64,000 bases of DNA, taken from positions 8,338,352 through 8,402,351 of the forward strand of contig CM055113.1 in the NCBI GenBank assembly GCA_029204225.1. The letters run 5' to 3'. This DNA is from Diphasiastrum complanatum. Its lineage: Eukaryota; Streptophyta; Lycopodiopsida; Lycopodiales; Lycopodiaceae. Positions 22,739 through 34,781 of the stretch are shown in pieces (the stretch's first letter is position 1; every line of letters begins with the position of its first letter). The position numbers and the translations under genes are program-made. The notes beneath the pieces were generated by a model that saw nothing but the letters and a program-made list of their open reading frames with translations, was not told the DNA's origin and made no database searches.

Positions 22739-25700
22739 TCAAAGGTAGTATTTCTTCAGTCTGGACACATTAATACGTGTAGGTAATAGTTCACCTTCAA
22801 GTGATTGAAGTTGTACAGAACCCTTCTCAAACACCTCTATAACTTTATACGGTCCAAGCCATCGCATAGGGAGTTTTCTGGGGAACTTTTGATGTTGACT
22901 ATCATATATCACCGCAAAGTCCTCAGCTTTAAGATCACATTTTATGATACGACTGTCATACTTCTTCTTCCTTTGTTCTTGGATTTCCTCCGTTAATTTT
23001 CGTGATTTCTCACGAGCTTCAGCTAGTTCTTCAATATTGGTCAACCTTTCGTTAATACAGTCTTCATTTGTCCATTGAGCTTGAATACGAAAAGTTTTCA
23101 CCTCAAATTCAATAGGCAAAATAGGATGCATACCATACGTAAGGAAATATGGTGTCTGCTTCATCGTGATTTTTTCTGTATTACGATAAGCCCAGAGAAC
23201 TGATGGTAGTTTCTGATCCCAATTTGTCGCATGTGAAATAGTAATTTTATTCAGGATCTTACATAAAATTCCATTAGCTCTCTCTGTCAACCCGTTTGCT
23301 TTTGGATTATACGGTGTAGTTTTTCTGTGTTTGATCAGAAAATATGTTGTCAGCAACCGTATAGTGACATTTAGAAAATATGTACCTCGATCACTTACTA
23401 ATTCAAGTGGACAACCATATCTTGTGATAATAAATTTGAATAACGGCGACAGTTTTTGTATCGTTTCGTTTCGTCGCCTCTGCTTCAACGTTCTTTGTAG
23501 CATAATCTGTTGCAACTAGAATATAACGACATTCCGTATGTCGAGTTACAAGTTTTATTGGACCAACAAAGTCAATCCCCCACTTCTCAAATGGTGCAAG
23601 AGGCAGGATTGGTGTCAATGGCCAATTCATTGCTTTTGTAGGCCTGCCAGATTTGGCATGGATCACACGAACGAATAAAATTTGATACATCCTTGAACAT
23701 TGTTGGCCACCAATACTTGGCAGTCAATATCTTATTAACTATGTTCTTTAGGGAAAAGTGTCCTCTAGCATCTTCTGAGTGCAAGGCTTTAATGACTTTT
23801 TTAATGTCTTCAGTTTCGAGACATCTTCGTAGTTGATGGTCAGCACCAAGCTTGTACAGAACATTGTTAATAATCGTATAAGGTGCTACCTTACGTTGAA
23901 AAACTGTTTTTTGCTCCAAATCATAACCATCCGGATATATCTGATCCTTGAGATAAGTAATGATATCAGAATATAATGAATTGGTGAAAGAAATTTCAAA
24001 TAGATGTTCGTCTGAAAAATCATCATTAATTGGTTCTTCAATTTTTTCCGTGCTGAGTCGCGATAGATAATCAGCATTTGTATGATACTTTCCTTGACAA
24101 AGCTCTAAGAGCATAGTGATCAACGTGAAAAATAAATGCATATCCCAGCAAATAATGTCGAAATTTCTTAACAGTGAAAATCGTGCCAAGTGCTTCCCTT
24201 TCTGTAGCCGAATAATTTTTCTCTGAGGCACTGAACTATCGACTCGCATAGTAAATGGGATGATCCTTCTTCTGGTCATCCTTCTAGCTCAGACAGACGC
24301 CAATAGCAAATGCAAAAACATCAACATAACTATGAAATAAAATAACCCAGTTGGGTGGTCTCGGAATAGGAGCATTGATCAACCTTTGCTTAAGTTCTTC
24401 GAATGCTTTCTTCGGTTCATTCGTCCACAAGTATTCCACTTGTTTCTTCAGTAGATGTATAAGAGAGGCTGCAATAGAAAAATAATTTTGAATAAATCTC
24501 CGATAATAGCCGACATGTCCTAAGAAAGCTCTTAGTTCACATAAATTGGTTGGTATCTGGAGATTCTTTATAAGCTCGCTTTATCTTTGTCGACTTCTAT
24601 TCCTCTGTTACATATCCTGTGTTTGAGTAATACTTCTTCTTTCATACCGAAAAAACATTTCTCTGGATGAAGGGATAAACACGTATCTCGACACCGTTGC
24701 AATGTTATTTCAGCTTTTGTATATGTGTCTTGATATCACTATATACACAAAAACATTAATAAATATTTCGATAAAAGCTCTTAGGAAGGCAACGAAAAGT
24801 CGCTGGAGCGTTACAAAGACCAAAGGGCATTTTGTTGTAGGCATAAGTGCCCCAATCCATAGTGAATGTGGTCTTTGAACGATCCTCCTTTTGCACTCCA
24901 ACCTGATTATATCCAGAAAATTCGTCACAGAAACTGTAACGCTCTTGACCAGAACCCGATCTAAGATGGAATCAATGAAGGGCAGAGGATGATGGTCCTT
25001 CCTTGTGGCAACATTGAGTTTGCGAAAATCTTGGCATATTCGTATTTTGCCAGTCTTCTTCTTTAGGATGACAACAATGAGTGAAACCCATTCACTGGTT
25101 AAGACGAGATAGATAATACCTGCCTTAAGGTGCTTGTTAAGTTCGTCCTTAACCATAAGAGAGTACTTAGGATTCAGACGATCCTGTCTCTGTCGAACAG
25201 GTACAATATCTTCCTTAAGATCAATATGGTGCTCTCCAAATTCTGTAGGTATGCCTTTCAAATCGTCGAGCGACCTGGCAAAAACATCTTGATACTCCTT
25301 CAATTATTCTGTGAATTCCGCCAATTCTGATTCTCCAAGTGACTTCAAAACATGCACAAATCTGCCAGGTGCAAGTTCAATTAGTTTAGTAGAATCTGGT
25401 AATATGATACTTTCTGTCATACTGGCCTTGGTATGGCCATGAATTTTGCGCAAGAATGACTCAATAGATGTATTCTTGTTGTCAACCTAGTTTTTGTTAC
25501 CAAATTTGTGTTCAGATTCGTCACTTGAATCATCAGACTCTTGCAAGTTCGTGTCTGCAACTCCAATTTCTTCATACGAAACATTCGCTTTAGTATTGCA
25601 GGCATCGAAGAATTCTTCTTTGTCAGTATTCTCATAACATTCGAAATATTGAACTTCAATGTCAGATGCGTTAGAAAAAATATTTAAGGCATAAGAAGAT

Positions 25701-27170
25701 TCTTCTGAGGTAAAATTGGTGTCAGACAAAGGTGTTTCACCTTCATATTTGTCCCGACTCCAGGTGATTATTTGTTCTGTTGGCTTATCTTGATTATTGG
25801 TCTCACCAGTCTGAAATCTCAGCTCTCTGGATTTCCAATGAACACTTGCGTTTGATTGATAAAGCCAGGGCCGTCCAATTAGCATAGAATAAGATGACAA
25901 ACCGAGTGGTTTGATAACTATAAAATTCATTGTAAATGGCTTGGCTTGAATATAAACAGTGACATCCTGCAATTCTCCAACAGGTTTTCGTCACCTCGAA
26001 TCAGCTAACTTGATGTTTCGCTAGCTCGGTTGAATGTCATTCAGCCCCAAAGCATGAGTTGTGTCTTTTGTTATTATGTTCACACTAGAAAAGAGTCAAT
26101 TAGCACTTTTTCGATCAGGCATTCCGCAATGGTAATATCAATTTCAGGTGCACCGAGATCACCTAAATCAATAGACAAAACACCAGCATCTGGCAGAGAA
26201 ACTTTTTTTTTTCTTTTTAAGAGCAGAAAGACCTTTCAGTTGCTTTCTGTAATAAGTGTTATCTGCCAACAGCTATTCAAAAGTAATGTTCGGACAAAGA
26301 GATCCAATATCAATCACGATGTCATAGTCCTTCGTCTTTGATTTCGAGATTGGCTTATCAATAACAACACTAGACAATTTCGTCTTCGCGATTTCGTCGT
26401 CCCCTTCCTCGAAAGTGACCACCTTCTCTGCAGCAGTTGACTGAAGTTCAGTGTTGATGACTTCTTTCGCCTCTGCTGAGATAACTTTCGCAAATAACTT
26501 TGCAGCATCGCGGTCATAGTCGGGGTCATCTTTGAGATCTTCTTCAGTCGTAGATTTATTCATTGACTTGCTAGAAGATTTCTTCTTCGTGGATTTTCTA
26601 CGCCTCGTCGAAGATTTCTGTTCAGGTTTCGACGAGCTTTTGCTTCTCGTTGTGACTTTGAAAATCTTCTCCATGTCACTTGGCCAGGATTGGTCTTCTG
26701 TCTTTGCCAATTTTCCTTCAATAACATCAATTCTCTGCACAACAACATCAGTCGAAGCTTTCACTTTCGTGTCTGCAGCAGCTAGTGTTGCTACATACTG
26801 ATATTTGGGTCGCAACTTCTGCGGTCGAGGGTAGTCAGGATACTTGTGGCCAGACTCTCTGCAATTCGAGCAAAATAATACATAACCAATCGGCTTTCAT
26901 GGTTGAGGACAGTCAGGAGAAAATGTCCCGACTCTCCACAGTTGTAACAGTTGCCCGAAACTGGTTTAGTCGAGGTTTGAGACTTCGCTAGTTCAACAAA
27001 TTCTGGAGGATTATGTCTTCTTGGTGCGAACTTGGGTCTATCCTGCTAGGCTGATGCTGCAGTACCCTGAACATAGTTAGTAGTCGCATCATTCTGAAAA
27101 ATAAAAAGTACCTCTTGGGCAGGATCTTCAATATATTTGACATTCACAGTGGTGCAATTTTGCATTGTAT
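22739..27170 (-). pseudogene. Ty3/gypsy gag-pol, decayed, 5' end missing
   Basis: Domains in minus-strand order. Gag C-terminus is at 27170-26800 with two tandem CCHC-type knuckles (CYNCGESG, frameshifted; CSNCRESGHKYPDY, last Cys now Tyr). A Lys/Ser-rich linker is at 26815-26273. Retropepsin is at 25972-25800 (FIVIKPLGLSSYSMLIGRPW). RT starts at 25303 (VILKKKTGKIRICQDFRKLN); the catalytic Y-x-D-D now reads YSDI near 24725. The RNase H end, then the H2C2 integrase zinc finger, are in 24279-23587 (GHFSLKNIV, CDPCQ). The integrase core is at 23690-22739, with GIDFVGP, LVSDRGTYF and the Glu-bearing GLTERANGIL, followed by a C-terminal domain ending RLKKYYL. D, D and E survive but lie in different frames. 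No start of gag, PBS or 5' LTR is visible to the right. It is non-functional. Confidence 0.9.
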
Positions 27171-28123
27171 GTTGCTTACGTTGATCTGAGTAAGCATGAA
27201 AACTCTGAGCTATTGTATTCATATGAAAGAAGGAAATTGTTGCATGATTCTAAGTTGCAACTTTCATTAGAGAAAGTATCAGAAGCAGAGTAGATACTGT
27301 TGAATTGTACTTTGTAAATATTTTCATTCAATGTACAAAATTTTTATTGTGTGTCTATTGCCTATTGGCTTGTATAAATTTGCATGCTTTTTGAAATTTT
27401 TTATAATCCGTCAATTTTGTATTATGACGAATTTGGATTCTTCTGTAAAACCATTAAAAAAGTTGCAGTATATAGCTGTTTTTTGTGCTAGTCCCACCAT
27501 GTTGTGCTAGTCCCACCATGTTGTGTACTTTTACGAAATGCCGCTCTTGCTTGCCAATGAGATTTTCCCATTCCTTGCGATGACCATATGCTAAGCCTTC
27601 CACTATTTCTTGCAAAGAATCTCAAATGATGTCGTAATATGTGTTGCATGTCATGAAAACATAATCTAAATCAATACCAAAAGTATTTAATTTAATTGCA
27701 CATATTTGTCTATAGTAGTGTAACATCGAAATCTTACCATATAATGTGTTATATGATCAACACCCCATGCACTTTGAACTGCATCCACAAATTCACTGGT
27801 TGTTTTCTGTATCATTTGTACATCAGCATTTGAAAATTTGTCTTTTTCAAGTATTTCACCATGTTGTCTATTTTTTTCCAAACTTCTACTTTGTGTATAC
27901 GAGTAGAACCTTCTTCTTCAAAATCTTGAGTTGCTGCAATAATTTCTTTCCAAACCATGTATTAAATCTTGGATTATTTGCTAAATGCCATTCAATGTTG
28001 AAAGTGCCAATTCTAGAAATATTGAGTGGAACTCCCTCCATGTGATTTTTTATGGTGGCAGGATATGACGTTCTATTATATATCCATGAGATAATGCCAT
28101 GGTCTTCTTTCATCACCTATAAG
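27171..28123. other. No recognisable gene; unassigned minus-strand ORFs
   Basis: Two minus-strand frames, 28116-27886 (GIISWIYNRTSYPATI, NIEWHLANNP) and 27881-27687 (TSEFVDAVQSAWGVDHITHYM), look protein-like and adjoin each other. They may be exons or a relic of one gene or DNA transposon. I cannot name a family. The segment 27240-27480 is AT-rich and noncoding. Confidence 0.3.
27485..27522. repeat. 19-bp perfect tandem duplication
   Basis: GTGCTAGTCCCACCATGTT occurs twice in a row with no mismatch. Confidence 0.9.
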
Positions 28124-30383
28124 TCAGCAACTCTGATAGCATATTGAATACATCAAAAAATGAAGATCAGCTCTGGCATAGGAGAATGTATCATCTGAAC
28201 ATCCGGAGCCTATACGACATGAGCAGAAAAGACATTGTCACAGGTCTCAAGATTTCAAAGCCCAAAATTGAGTTCTGTGAAGCTTGTCAGAAAGGCAAGC
28301 AACATCAGAATCCATTCACGCATGAGGGAAGAAGAGCCAAGGAAGTTCTTGAGCTCGTCCACTCTGATGTCTGTGGACCGATGATGGATTCCCTCTCAGG
28401 TTCGAGATATTTTCTGACGTTTATAGATGATTACTCTCGGATGACCACGATCTACTACTTGAAGAAGAAATCCAAAGTGTTTGATTCCTTCAAGAAGTTC
28501 ATGGCATTTGCAGAGCCACACACCTCAAAAAAGATATAGATTCTTAGATCTAACAACGAAGGTGAATACAAAAGTACAGAATTCTGTGAAGAACAGGGGA
28601 TAGAACACCAGTCCACTCCTGCATACACACCAGAATACAATGATGTGGCAGAAAGAAACAACAGAATGCTAGTCGAAGGAGCCAGATGCATGATGGCACA
28701 GACTCAATTGCCAGGTCAATTCTGGACTGAGGCAACAGCTGCAGCTGTACACCTACAAAACAGATCTACAACGGCAGTGCTGGAAAACAAAACACCATAG
28801 GAAATGTGGACAGGCAAGAAGCTTGATCTGTCATACGTACGTGTGTTTGGATGTGCAGCATACAAGCACATTCCCAAAAGAAAAAAAAAGCAAGCTCGAT
28901 GACCAATCTAAGCAAACAATCATGGTCGGCTACTCGAACGGAGCACATGTGTACAGGCTCTACAACTCAACCACGAAGAAGGTTGTTTCGAACAGAGATG
29001 TGAAGTTCGATGAGTCCACATTCCCTGGACTGAAAGACGAAAGAGGCCATGAGATCTTCACAATACTGCCTATTCAAGAGGGAGATCGAACACAGACATC
29101 AAATCTGAATGCAGAGCCGCAGACTCCAGAGCAGCAGGAAGTAGAGGATCAACCCCAAAACAACAAACATTCGAGCAGCGATGAAATGAACCTCAAAGGT
29201 CAACAAGACAAAGAAGACCTCCATACTACTACTCTGACAATCTTCAATAGAGCGAAGACATGCAATTTGAATACTGCAGTTTCACAGAAGAGCCAGCAAC
29301 ATATCAAGAAGCTATCCAAAGTCTAGAGGGAGAATTTTGGAAGCAGACAATGTCAGAGAAGATTGAGTCGATGAGGCAAAACGAGGCATGGACATTAGAG
29401 CCACTGCCAGAAAATAGACAGATAGTCGACTGCAAGTGGAAGTCAGATTTTTGAAAGCTACGAAATCACAGATCTAGGAGAAGCAACAAAATGCCTAGGG
29501 CTGGAGATCAGAAGAGATTGAACAAAGGGCAAAATGCACTTGAGTCAGTCAAAATATGCTAGAAAGGTGCTAAAGCAGTACCACATGATGGACTACAAAA
29601 AAAAAGCCACACCAATGATAGTTGGAGCCAAGCTCACGAAGCAAGATTGTCCAAAAACGGAAGAAGAAGAACAGAAGATGGCAGGTATACCCTACCAGAA
29701 CTTAATCGGTAGTCTGATGTACTTGATAATTTGTACCAGACCTGATCTGACTTTCTCTGTTTATGCCTTGAGCCAATTCTCTTCCAATCCTAGCATGGCA
29801 CATTGGCAAATGGCAAAACGAACCCTACAGTATCTGAGGGTACCCAGAATATTGGATTAACCTACAGAGCTGAAAACAAAAACAAAAAAATTTGAGCTGC
29901 ATCACTACAGTGATGCAAGCTGGGCAAGCTGCAAAGATGATAGCAAGTCCATTACTGGAGGATGTACAATAGCGTGCAGAACTACAATCAGCTGGATATG
30001 CAAAAAGCAAACCTTGGTGGACCAATCCTCTTGCAAAGCTGAATATGTCACAGCTTCAAAGGTCGCGAATGAGGTAGTGTGGCTACAGATGATGCTCAAG
30101 GCAATCGAGATACTACGAGAGGGGCCAAGCACGATGATGATGGACTCTGAAAGTGCCATCTATCTATCCCGGGATCATGTCTTACATTCAAAGACAAAGA
30201 ACATACATCTGAAGTACCATTACATTCGAGATTTGATCTTGAAAGGAGAGCTCCAGGTCTAGTATATAAAATCAAAAAATATGATTGCAGATCTGCTCAT
30301 GAAACCACTCGAATTGTCTTTCTTTGCCAAGCAAAGAAAGACAATTGGATTAAACATACAAAGCTGCAAGGTTCAAGAGGGAG
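28124..30383 (+). pseudogene. Copia fragment 2: integrase to RNase H, RT core deleted
   Basis: Starts abruptly within the pre-integrase domain (ILNTSKNEDQLWHRRM). The integrase core follows (VHSDVCGPM, FIDDYSRM), with the second Asp region at about 28540 where a TAG breaks the frame (DLRSNNEG) and the Glu segment DVAERNNRM near 28650. An integrase C-terminal and linker region extends to 29330. RT begins WKQTMSEKIESMRQNEAWTLEPL and stops at DCKW (29443). The frame then resumes within the late RT at EITDLGEATKCLGLEIRRD, so the palm with YVDD is missing. The rest runs through CTRPDL, the RNase H region (SDASWASC.DDSKS-like, then SSCKAEYVTA), KNIHLKYHYIRD and DLLMKPL. Scattered stops occur. The gag-protease half is absent. 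It is a dead derivative of the family also seen at 6932. Confidence 0.85.
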
Positions 30384-30960
30384 TGTCAGAAATGGTGAAC
30401 TCCTGCAACTTTGTCGTAGCACGAACAAAAAATGAAGGTTGAATGAGAACAATTCATGACAGTCAACGTCCTTTGACTCGAAGCACAAACGATTCACAAA
30501 TCGTTCGTGAATCATAAACACACCTCCAGGATCACAAACCGCAAAGGGACGCAAAAACAAAAAACTACGAAAGCAAACGGGAGATTACAAACCAAACAAA
30601 GAGAAATCTTTTGCACTGCCAGTTGGCAGCTCAACGGGCTTGGAGTCATAGACTTCACGCCCAGCTGAAACGAATGGCAACGACGGAGACTAAATAACTA
30701 GTTGATTGGCATTAACTAGTCTTGTGATTCTACGTTTAGCCATCTTGTGAACTCCACATTGTGGAGGTATAAACGATCCTCTCTGGATCATTAAAAACAA
30801 TGTGGAAAATAATCTAAATAGAGAGATCTATAAGAGACATATAGAGAGAGAGGTAGTGAGTAGAGTAGAAAGAAAAATACTAGAAACTATAGTTGTGCAT
30901 GAAAGTCTGCCAACGAGCAGAACACAGCGAAAGAGCATAATGTCATTCCGCCAACGAGCG
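30384..30960 (+). repeat. 3' LTR (partial definition) of copia fragment 2
   Basis: RNase H sequence is followed by a purine tract AAGAGGGAG and then TGTCAG at 30384, the usual PPT/LTR boundary of copia elements. A TATAAA box lies at 30768-30773, with a small CTCCACATTGTGGAG hairpin just before it. No second LTR is in the window, so the right end given is only an estimate. Confidence 0.6.
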
Positions 30961-31014
30961 AGATACTGATGATCTCGCTCTAAAAAACTAAACCGATAAT
31001 ACAGTTTTTTGAAA

Positions 31015-31085
31015 GGGGGGCGTGCTGGCACACGGGGGCCAGCGCGCCCCCGAACTCCCTGGCGCCCCAGAGTGTGCGCCAGTTC
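31015..31085. other. Isolated GC-rich island with inverted motif
   Basis: About 70 bp of strongly GC-rich sequence (GGGGGGCGTGCTGGCACACG ... GTGTGCGCCAG) in an otherwise AT-rich region. CTGGCACAC at its left and GTGTGCGCCAG at its right can pair imperfectly. It may belong to the leader just downstream of the LTR, or be a small unrelated insertion. The open frame across it (31106-30828 minus) has no recognised product. Confidence 0.5.
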
Positions 31086-31447
31086 AACATTAATTTTTTT
31101 TTGCATTCTATATCTTAGATATGCATTTTAAAAAAATTTGCCCAAGATTTTTTGGCAGCTTTTCTACGTAACGTAGAAGTACACATGTGCTTTTCCTACT
31201 AGTCTAAAGAAAGCCTAAAAGGTTGAAAAAAAATAAAAAGCATCTTTTGAAAGGGCCCTCTTGACATCAAAATTCTCTCTAATGATTCAAAAACACAAAA
31301 TTGTTCGCGAATAAGAAGACGAAGACGAAAAAGAAACAGTCTCGCGTCTGTGACATGATCGTGAGACTGACTCTTTCCATTTTTTGTCCTTTTATAATTT
31401 CAGACTCATCTAACGTGAGAACAACTATCAACTTGCTATTGACATTC

Positions 31448-32715
31448 TCATTTGTGATACTGTAAAAATTTATGATGAATGTTAGTAATTGATTAATGTC
31501 AATAAATAAATCGTGAGAATTGTTATATGCTAGACTTTCTCTTTTTGAGCAATACACTTCATTCATATGAGATGGATTACCATACCTTGGTTCAACATGT
31601 CTCTTTTTTTTAAAAGATGAAATGGTCGTGGGATTGGAAACTTTTTAATACTTACATGTGCAAATGCCTCCTTTATCATCTTAAACATTGTTGCATATGC
31701 TTCTCTACTAATGCTAGAAAAGTCACATGCCCCTTGAAGCAATGTAGTGTCTAATATTTTTCCAACTTCATTCATAATGCTATCAATAGTTGAAGCCTTA
31801 ATCTTTTTCATTTTGTTATTGTTTAACATTGATTTCATAGATTTAGAAGTCAAGATAGAGCCTAGTGAGTTTCCAATCAAAATCTCATTGGCAAAATGGT
31901 CTTCAACAACCAATGCTGATCTGCATTGCAAACATAATGTTCATGAAAATGTCAGTAGAAATTTTGACACTCATATTATTCACAGCAGTATAATAAGCAA
32001 ATCAATAGAAAGTTGAAATGAATAGATAATAAAACTAGTGATTATGGATGAATCAAAAAGTTCAAGCAATATTTAATACCAAATAAGCTATAACTTACTT
32101 GAATGCACGGATTCGTCTTCTTCTATGACCTCCTCTGGATGATAGATCATTGGTTACCAGTCTTTTTCTCTTGTTGCTTCGGACCTTTCTGTTGAGCACA
32201 TCCATATCTTTAACAAGAGACAAATATGAGATACGCATGGATTGAAATACAGTTTTTATCTCATCATTACTAGTTGCATGATGATGCAAAGAAGATTTCA
32301 ACCTTGCGATCTCCTTCTTGAGCATCTCATTTCCATCCAAACAGTTTTTCAACTTTGTAGATTTTTCTTCGCACTCCCTTGATATTTTCATTGATTTTTC
32401 TTCTAGATAATGTATTCTTGGCATTGCATGTGCATTCCCATAGAGCATCAAATTCTCACAATAACCCAAAAGGCCATTTTTGCCATGACACATATAGATT
32501 ATTAACTGACTCATCGAATGAAAATCTGGATGTTGCAATGAATATGGATCAACAAGATACAATGTTCCCGATGACCATAAATCTACATGCTTTAGCTTAT
32601 CCTCTCTGTATCGGACCATATCAAAAGTTGTCAATTTGGGTTGCTTTGATTTTCTTGTCCTGAGCGGAGCATATTCTGGTGACAGATCCACATGAAGATG
32701 ATAAAGCTTTGTCAT
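31448..32715 (-). CDS. Unrecognised host gene, three phase-consistent exons
   Basis: Exon 1 is 32715-32099 (ATG at 32715, or an upstream exon I cannot see), donor GTAAGT in phase 2. Exon 2 is 31920-31656, after acceptor CAATGCAG, donor GTAAGT in phase 0. Exon 3 is 31459-31448, after acceptor TTTTTACAG, ending YHK-stop. The phases fit exactly (2 then 0), giving about 297 residues. The N-terminal part contains GTLYLVDPYSLQHPDFHSM and LIIYMCHGKNGLLGYCENL. A Lys/Glu-rich probable coiled coil lies around residues 105-150. A very basic stretch (RSNKRKRL, GGHRRRRIRAF) near residues 185-205 resembles a nuclear localisation signal. The rest is a Ser/Met-rich helical region. I know no family for it. 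It shows no stop or frameshift, so it may be a working gene, perhaps nuclear, or the remainder of a larger one. Confidence 0.5.
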
Positions 32716-32719
32716 CAGT

Positions 32720-33197
32720 ACAGTAGTATAGTAACAAACAACACAATGACAATAACAAAGCTGGAGATGGTGCTAACCCTGCTAGAGATAGAGATGGCAC
32801 TAAAACACTTGTTTGACCCTGGAGATAGAGATGGCGTAGACTTTGTTTCAAAGATGTCACTCGTAATTCAAATTTTTGAGTGTTCCCAACTTTTGGGAGG
32901 GAATATTTTATCATTTTGAAAATTATAGTTAACTATGACTAAGCACCAGTAAAGTTTGATGTGACTAAACTAAGTGCATTCATTTATATGGAAAGTAGTG
33001 TGAGCAGATGCGTAAAGAAGTTAGAAAATGATATTATAACTACTTTATAGTTATTTTTCTCTATCCTATGGCATTTCTTATAGGGCCCTCTTTGGGCCCA
33101 TATTTTCTCTAATGATAAGTTCTTATCTCATTGTTCTTTTGAACCTATTGATGGTCAATATTATTGTTGTGCTTATAATGAAATAGCACTGACTTCA
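32720..33197. other. No recognisable gene; intergenic or upstream region
   Basis: AT-rich spacer between the minus-strand gene ending at 32715 and the plus-strand gene remnant starting near 33200, so it could hold promoters of both. No element recognised. Confidence 0.35.
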
Positions 33198-34294
33198 ATG
33201 AGAACCAGTAAACTTCATAGCCAAACATATGATAGGTTGTTTGCATATGTGCACGTGTATATTTGTATATATAAAAACACACCTCGCTACATATTGGAGT
33301 CCAATAGGTTGAATTATGAATCTGAGAGCAAACGGAGCAACCTTGCAGAAATAATGGAACATGCGCGAGAGCTCTGGATCTCGTTGGACAGGCCACGGTA
33401 CATCAAAGGGGTGAAGCTGGAGCAAGAGACAAGTAAACGAATGGCCCAATTTTATTAGGGATTGTTAGGCATTCTCGGCAATCAACTCATCAGAACGTTG
33501 AAGAAAAGGTTGACCTTGAAGACTTTGTATCAAATATTTGAGGAGTATACCATAATCTTGTTGCGTTTCGATGACGCATTTAATAAGTACCTGGAAGTTA
33601 TGAAGCGTTATATGGCCGGGTCTCTTCCATACGATGAGCTAGAGTTCGCACCTCAACGTCAAAAGACCATTTCACTCTTGTTAGATTTTTCAGATCACTG
33701 CAACGCAAAAAACTCTTGGAGGGCACATTGTAAAATTTTTGATTTCTTTGGACAATGATCTGCCATCAGATGTGCAGTATGACAAAGAGGCAATAAATCG
33801 CCTATCCCTGTCTATCAACAAAAAGTGTGCTTATGATTGGATTAGAGCTGCTACAAGAAGCAACAGAAGCATATCATCAAAGCTGCAGACTAATATACCA
33901 CTCTCTTTAACACAATTTGTTGGAAAAATTTAAAAAAAAAACTAAATCAGAGACAGGGTCATGCGGGGAGGAACGGCAGCAGTTCTTCGAGATTGTTTTG
34001 CAAAGTGAAAACCTCGAAAGGAAATGAAGCGATTTGTTGTGAGTTGACGAATCAAACTTCATGGCCGTCCCTTCATCTACTTGGGAGAGTCCGACATTGT
34101 ACATTTTTGATAATATTGAGTTGATCAGCTCAAGTTACATCACTACATTGGTGCGGCACTACCTGGCCACCCTCATGGCAGAACACAAATTGTGTGTTAT
34201 TGTGCTATTTTTGGAACAAAGTATTAAAGGAGGAGTCAAGGGAAGCATAAAATCAATGCATAACATAAAACTCTCGATATTTGAGAGTTATTAT
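33198..34294 (+). pseudogene. Host gene remnant, left part (interrupted by LTR element)
   Basis: A long run of protein-like sequence in one direction: RSNLAEIMEHARELWISLDRPRYIKG (from about 33330), a stop TAG at 33456-33458, then the same frame again with LTLKTLYQIFEEYTIILLRFDDAF and PYDELEFAPQRQ. An extra base in the A-run 33707-33712 shifts the frame to HIVKFLISLDNDLPSDVQYD. A second A-run (33932-33941) shifts it again, and TGA codons follow at 34025 and 34040. From 34043 the frame is open to 34294 (TWESPTLYIFDNIELISSSY, TLVRHYLATLMAEHKL), where the LTR of the outer element begins. The protein continues at 45932. The function is unknown to me. Indels in A-runs suggest a pseudogene, although some breaks could be unseen introns. 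Confidence 0.6.
34290..34294 (+). repeat. Target-site duplication of outer LTR element, left copy
   Basis: ATTAT, repeated at 45927-45931 directly after the 3' LTR. It lies inside the reading frame of the host gene remnant. Confidence 0.9.
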
Positions 34295-34769
34295 AGTTAG
34301 AAATCAGAGTTAATCTGATATACATTTTATGTAAGCTCTAAATGGATATTGTAATTAGTGTACAGTTAATTAGATTTGCTGTATTCAGTTGTGTTCGGGA
34401 CGTGACCCGTTAGGATATATTGATCGGGCACTGATCCCGTAGACGGCTACTTGGGTTAGCCGGGTAGCCACACGTAGGAAGAAATTAGCCTGTACAATGA
34501 TTTTGAGTTCATTATGCTATACTCAGGGGCATGTCCTGAGTTTGTCAGTATATGTGGCCATATTGGGCCTAACTCTAGTTTGGCAGGTGGTAGGCCAGTT
34601 TAGTGACACCTGTTGAGCCCATGCAGTTTGGGGCTTTGCTATATGTACAATGTTTTTTCATAATAGACTTAACTTTTGTTGTGCCATCTTTGAGAGCTTG
34701 TGAGGAGTGGCTATGGTGATTGTGTGATGTGATCTGCATACTGCACTAGATCCTAACAGAATTTCAACT
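34295..34769 (+). repeat. 5' LTR of outer element
   Basis: 475 bp from AGTTAGAAATC to ATTTCAACT. About a dozen differences from the 3' LTR by eye, including one single-base indel near 34344. It contains TTCGGGACGTGACCCG, a TATATG box near 34638 and the U5 end abutting the PBS. Confidence 0.9.
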
Positions 34770-34781
34770 TGGTATCAGAGC
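34770..34781 (+). promoter_or_regulatory. Primer-binding site of outer element
   Basis: TGGTATCAGAGC begins on the base after the LTR end, complementary to initiator Met-tRNA. Confidence 0.9.

Noticed and set aside
30828-31106. Minus-strand ORF across the GC-rich island as a gene
   Set aside because: It spans the LTR of a plus-strand copia relic and an abrupt composition change, and has no recognised motif.
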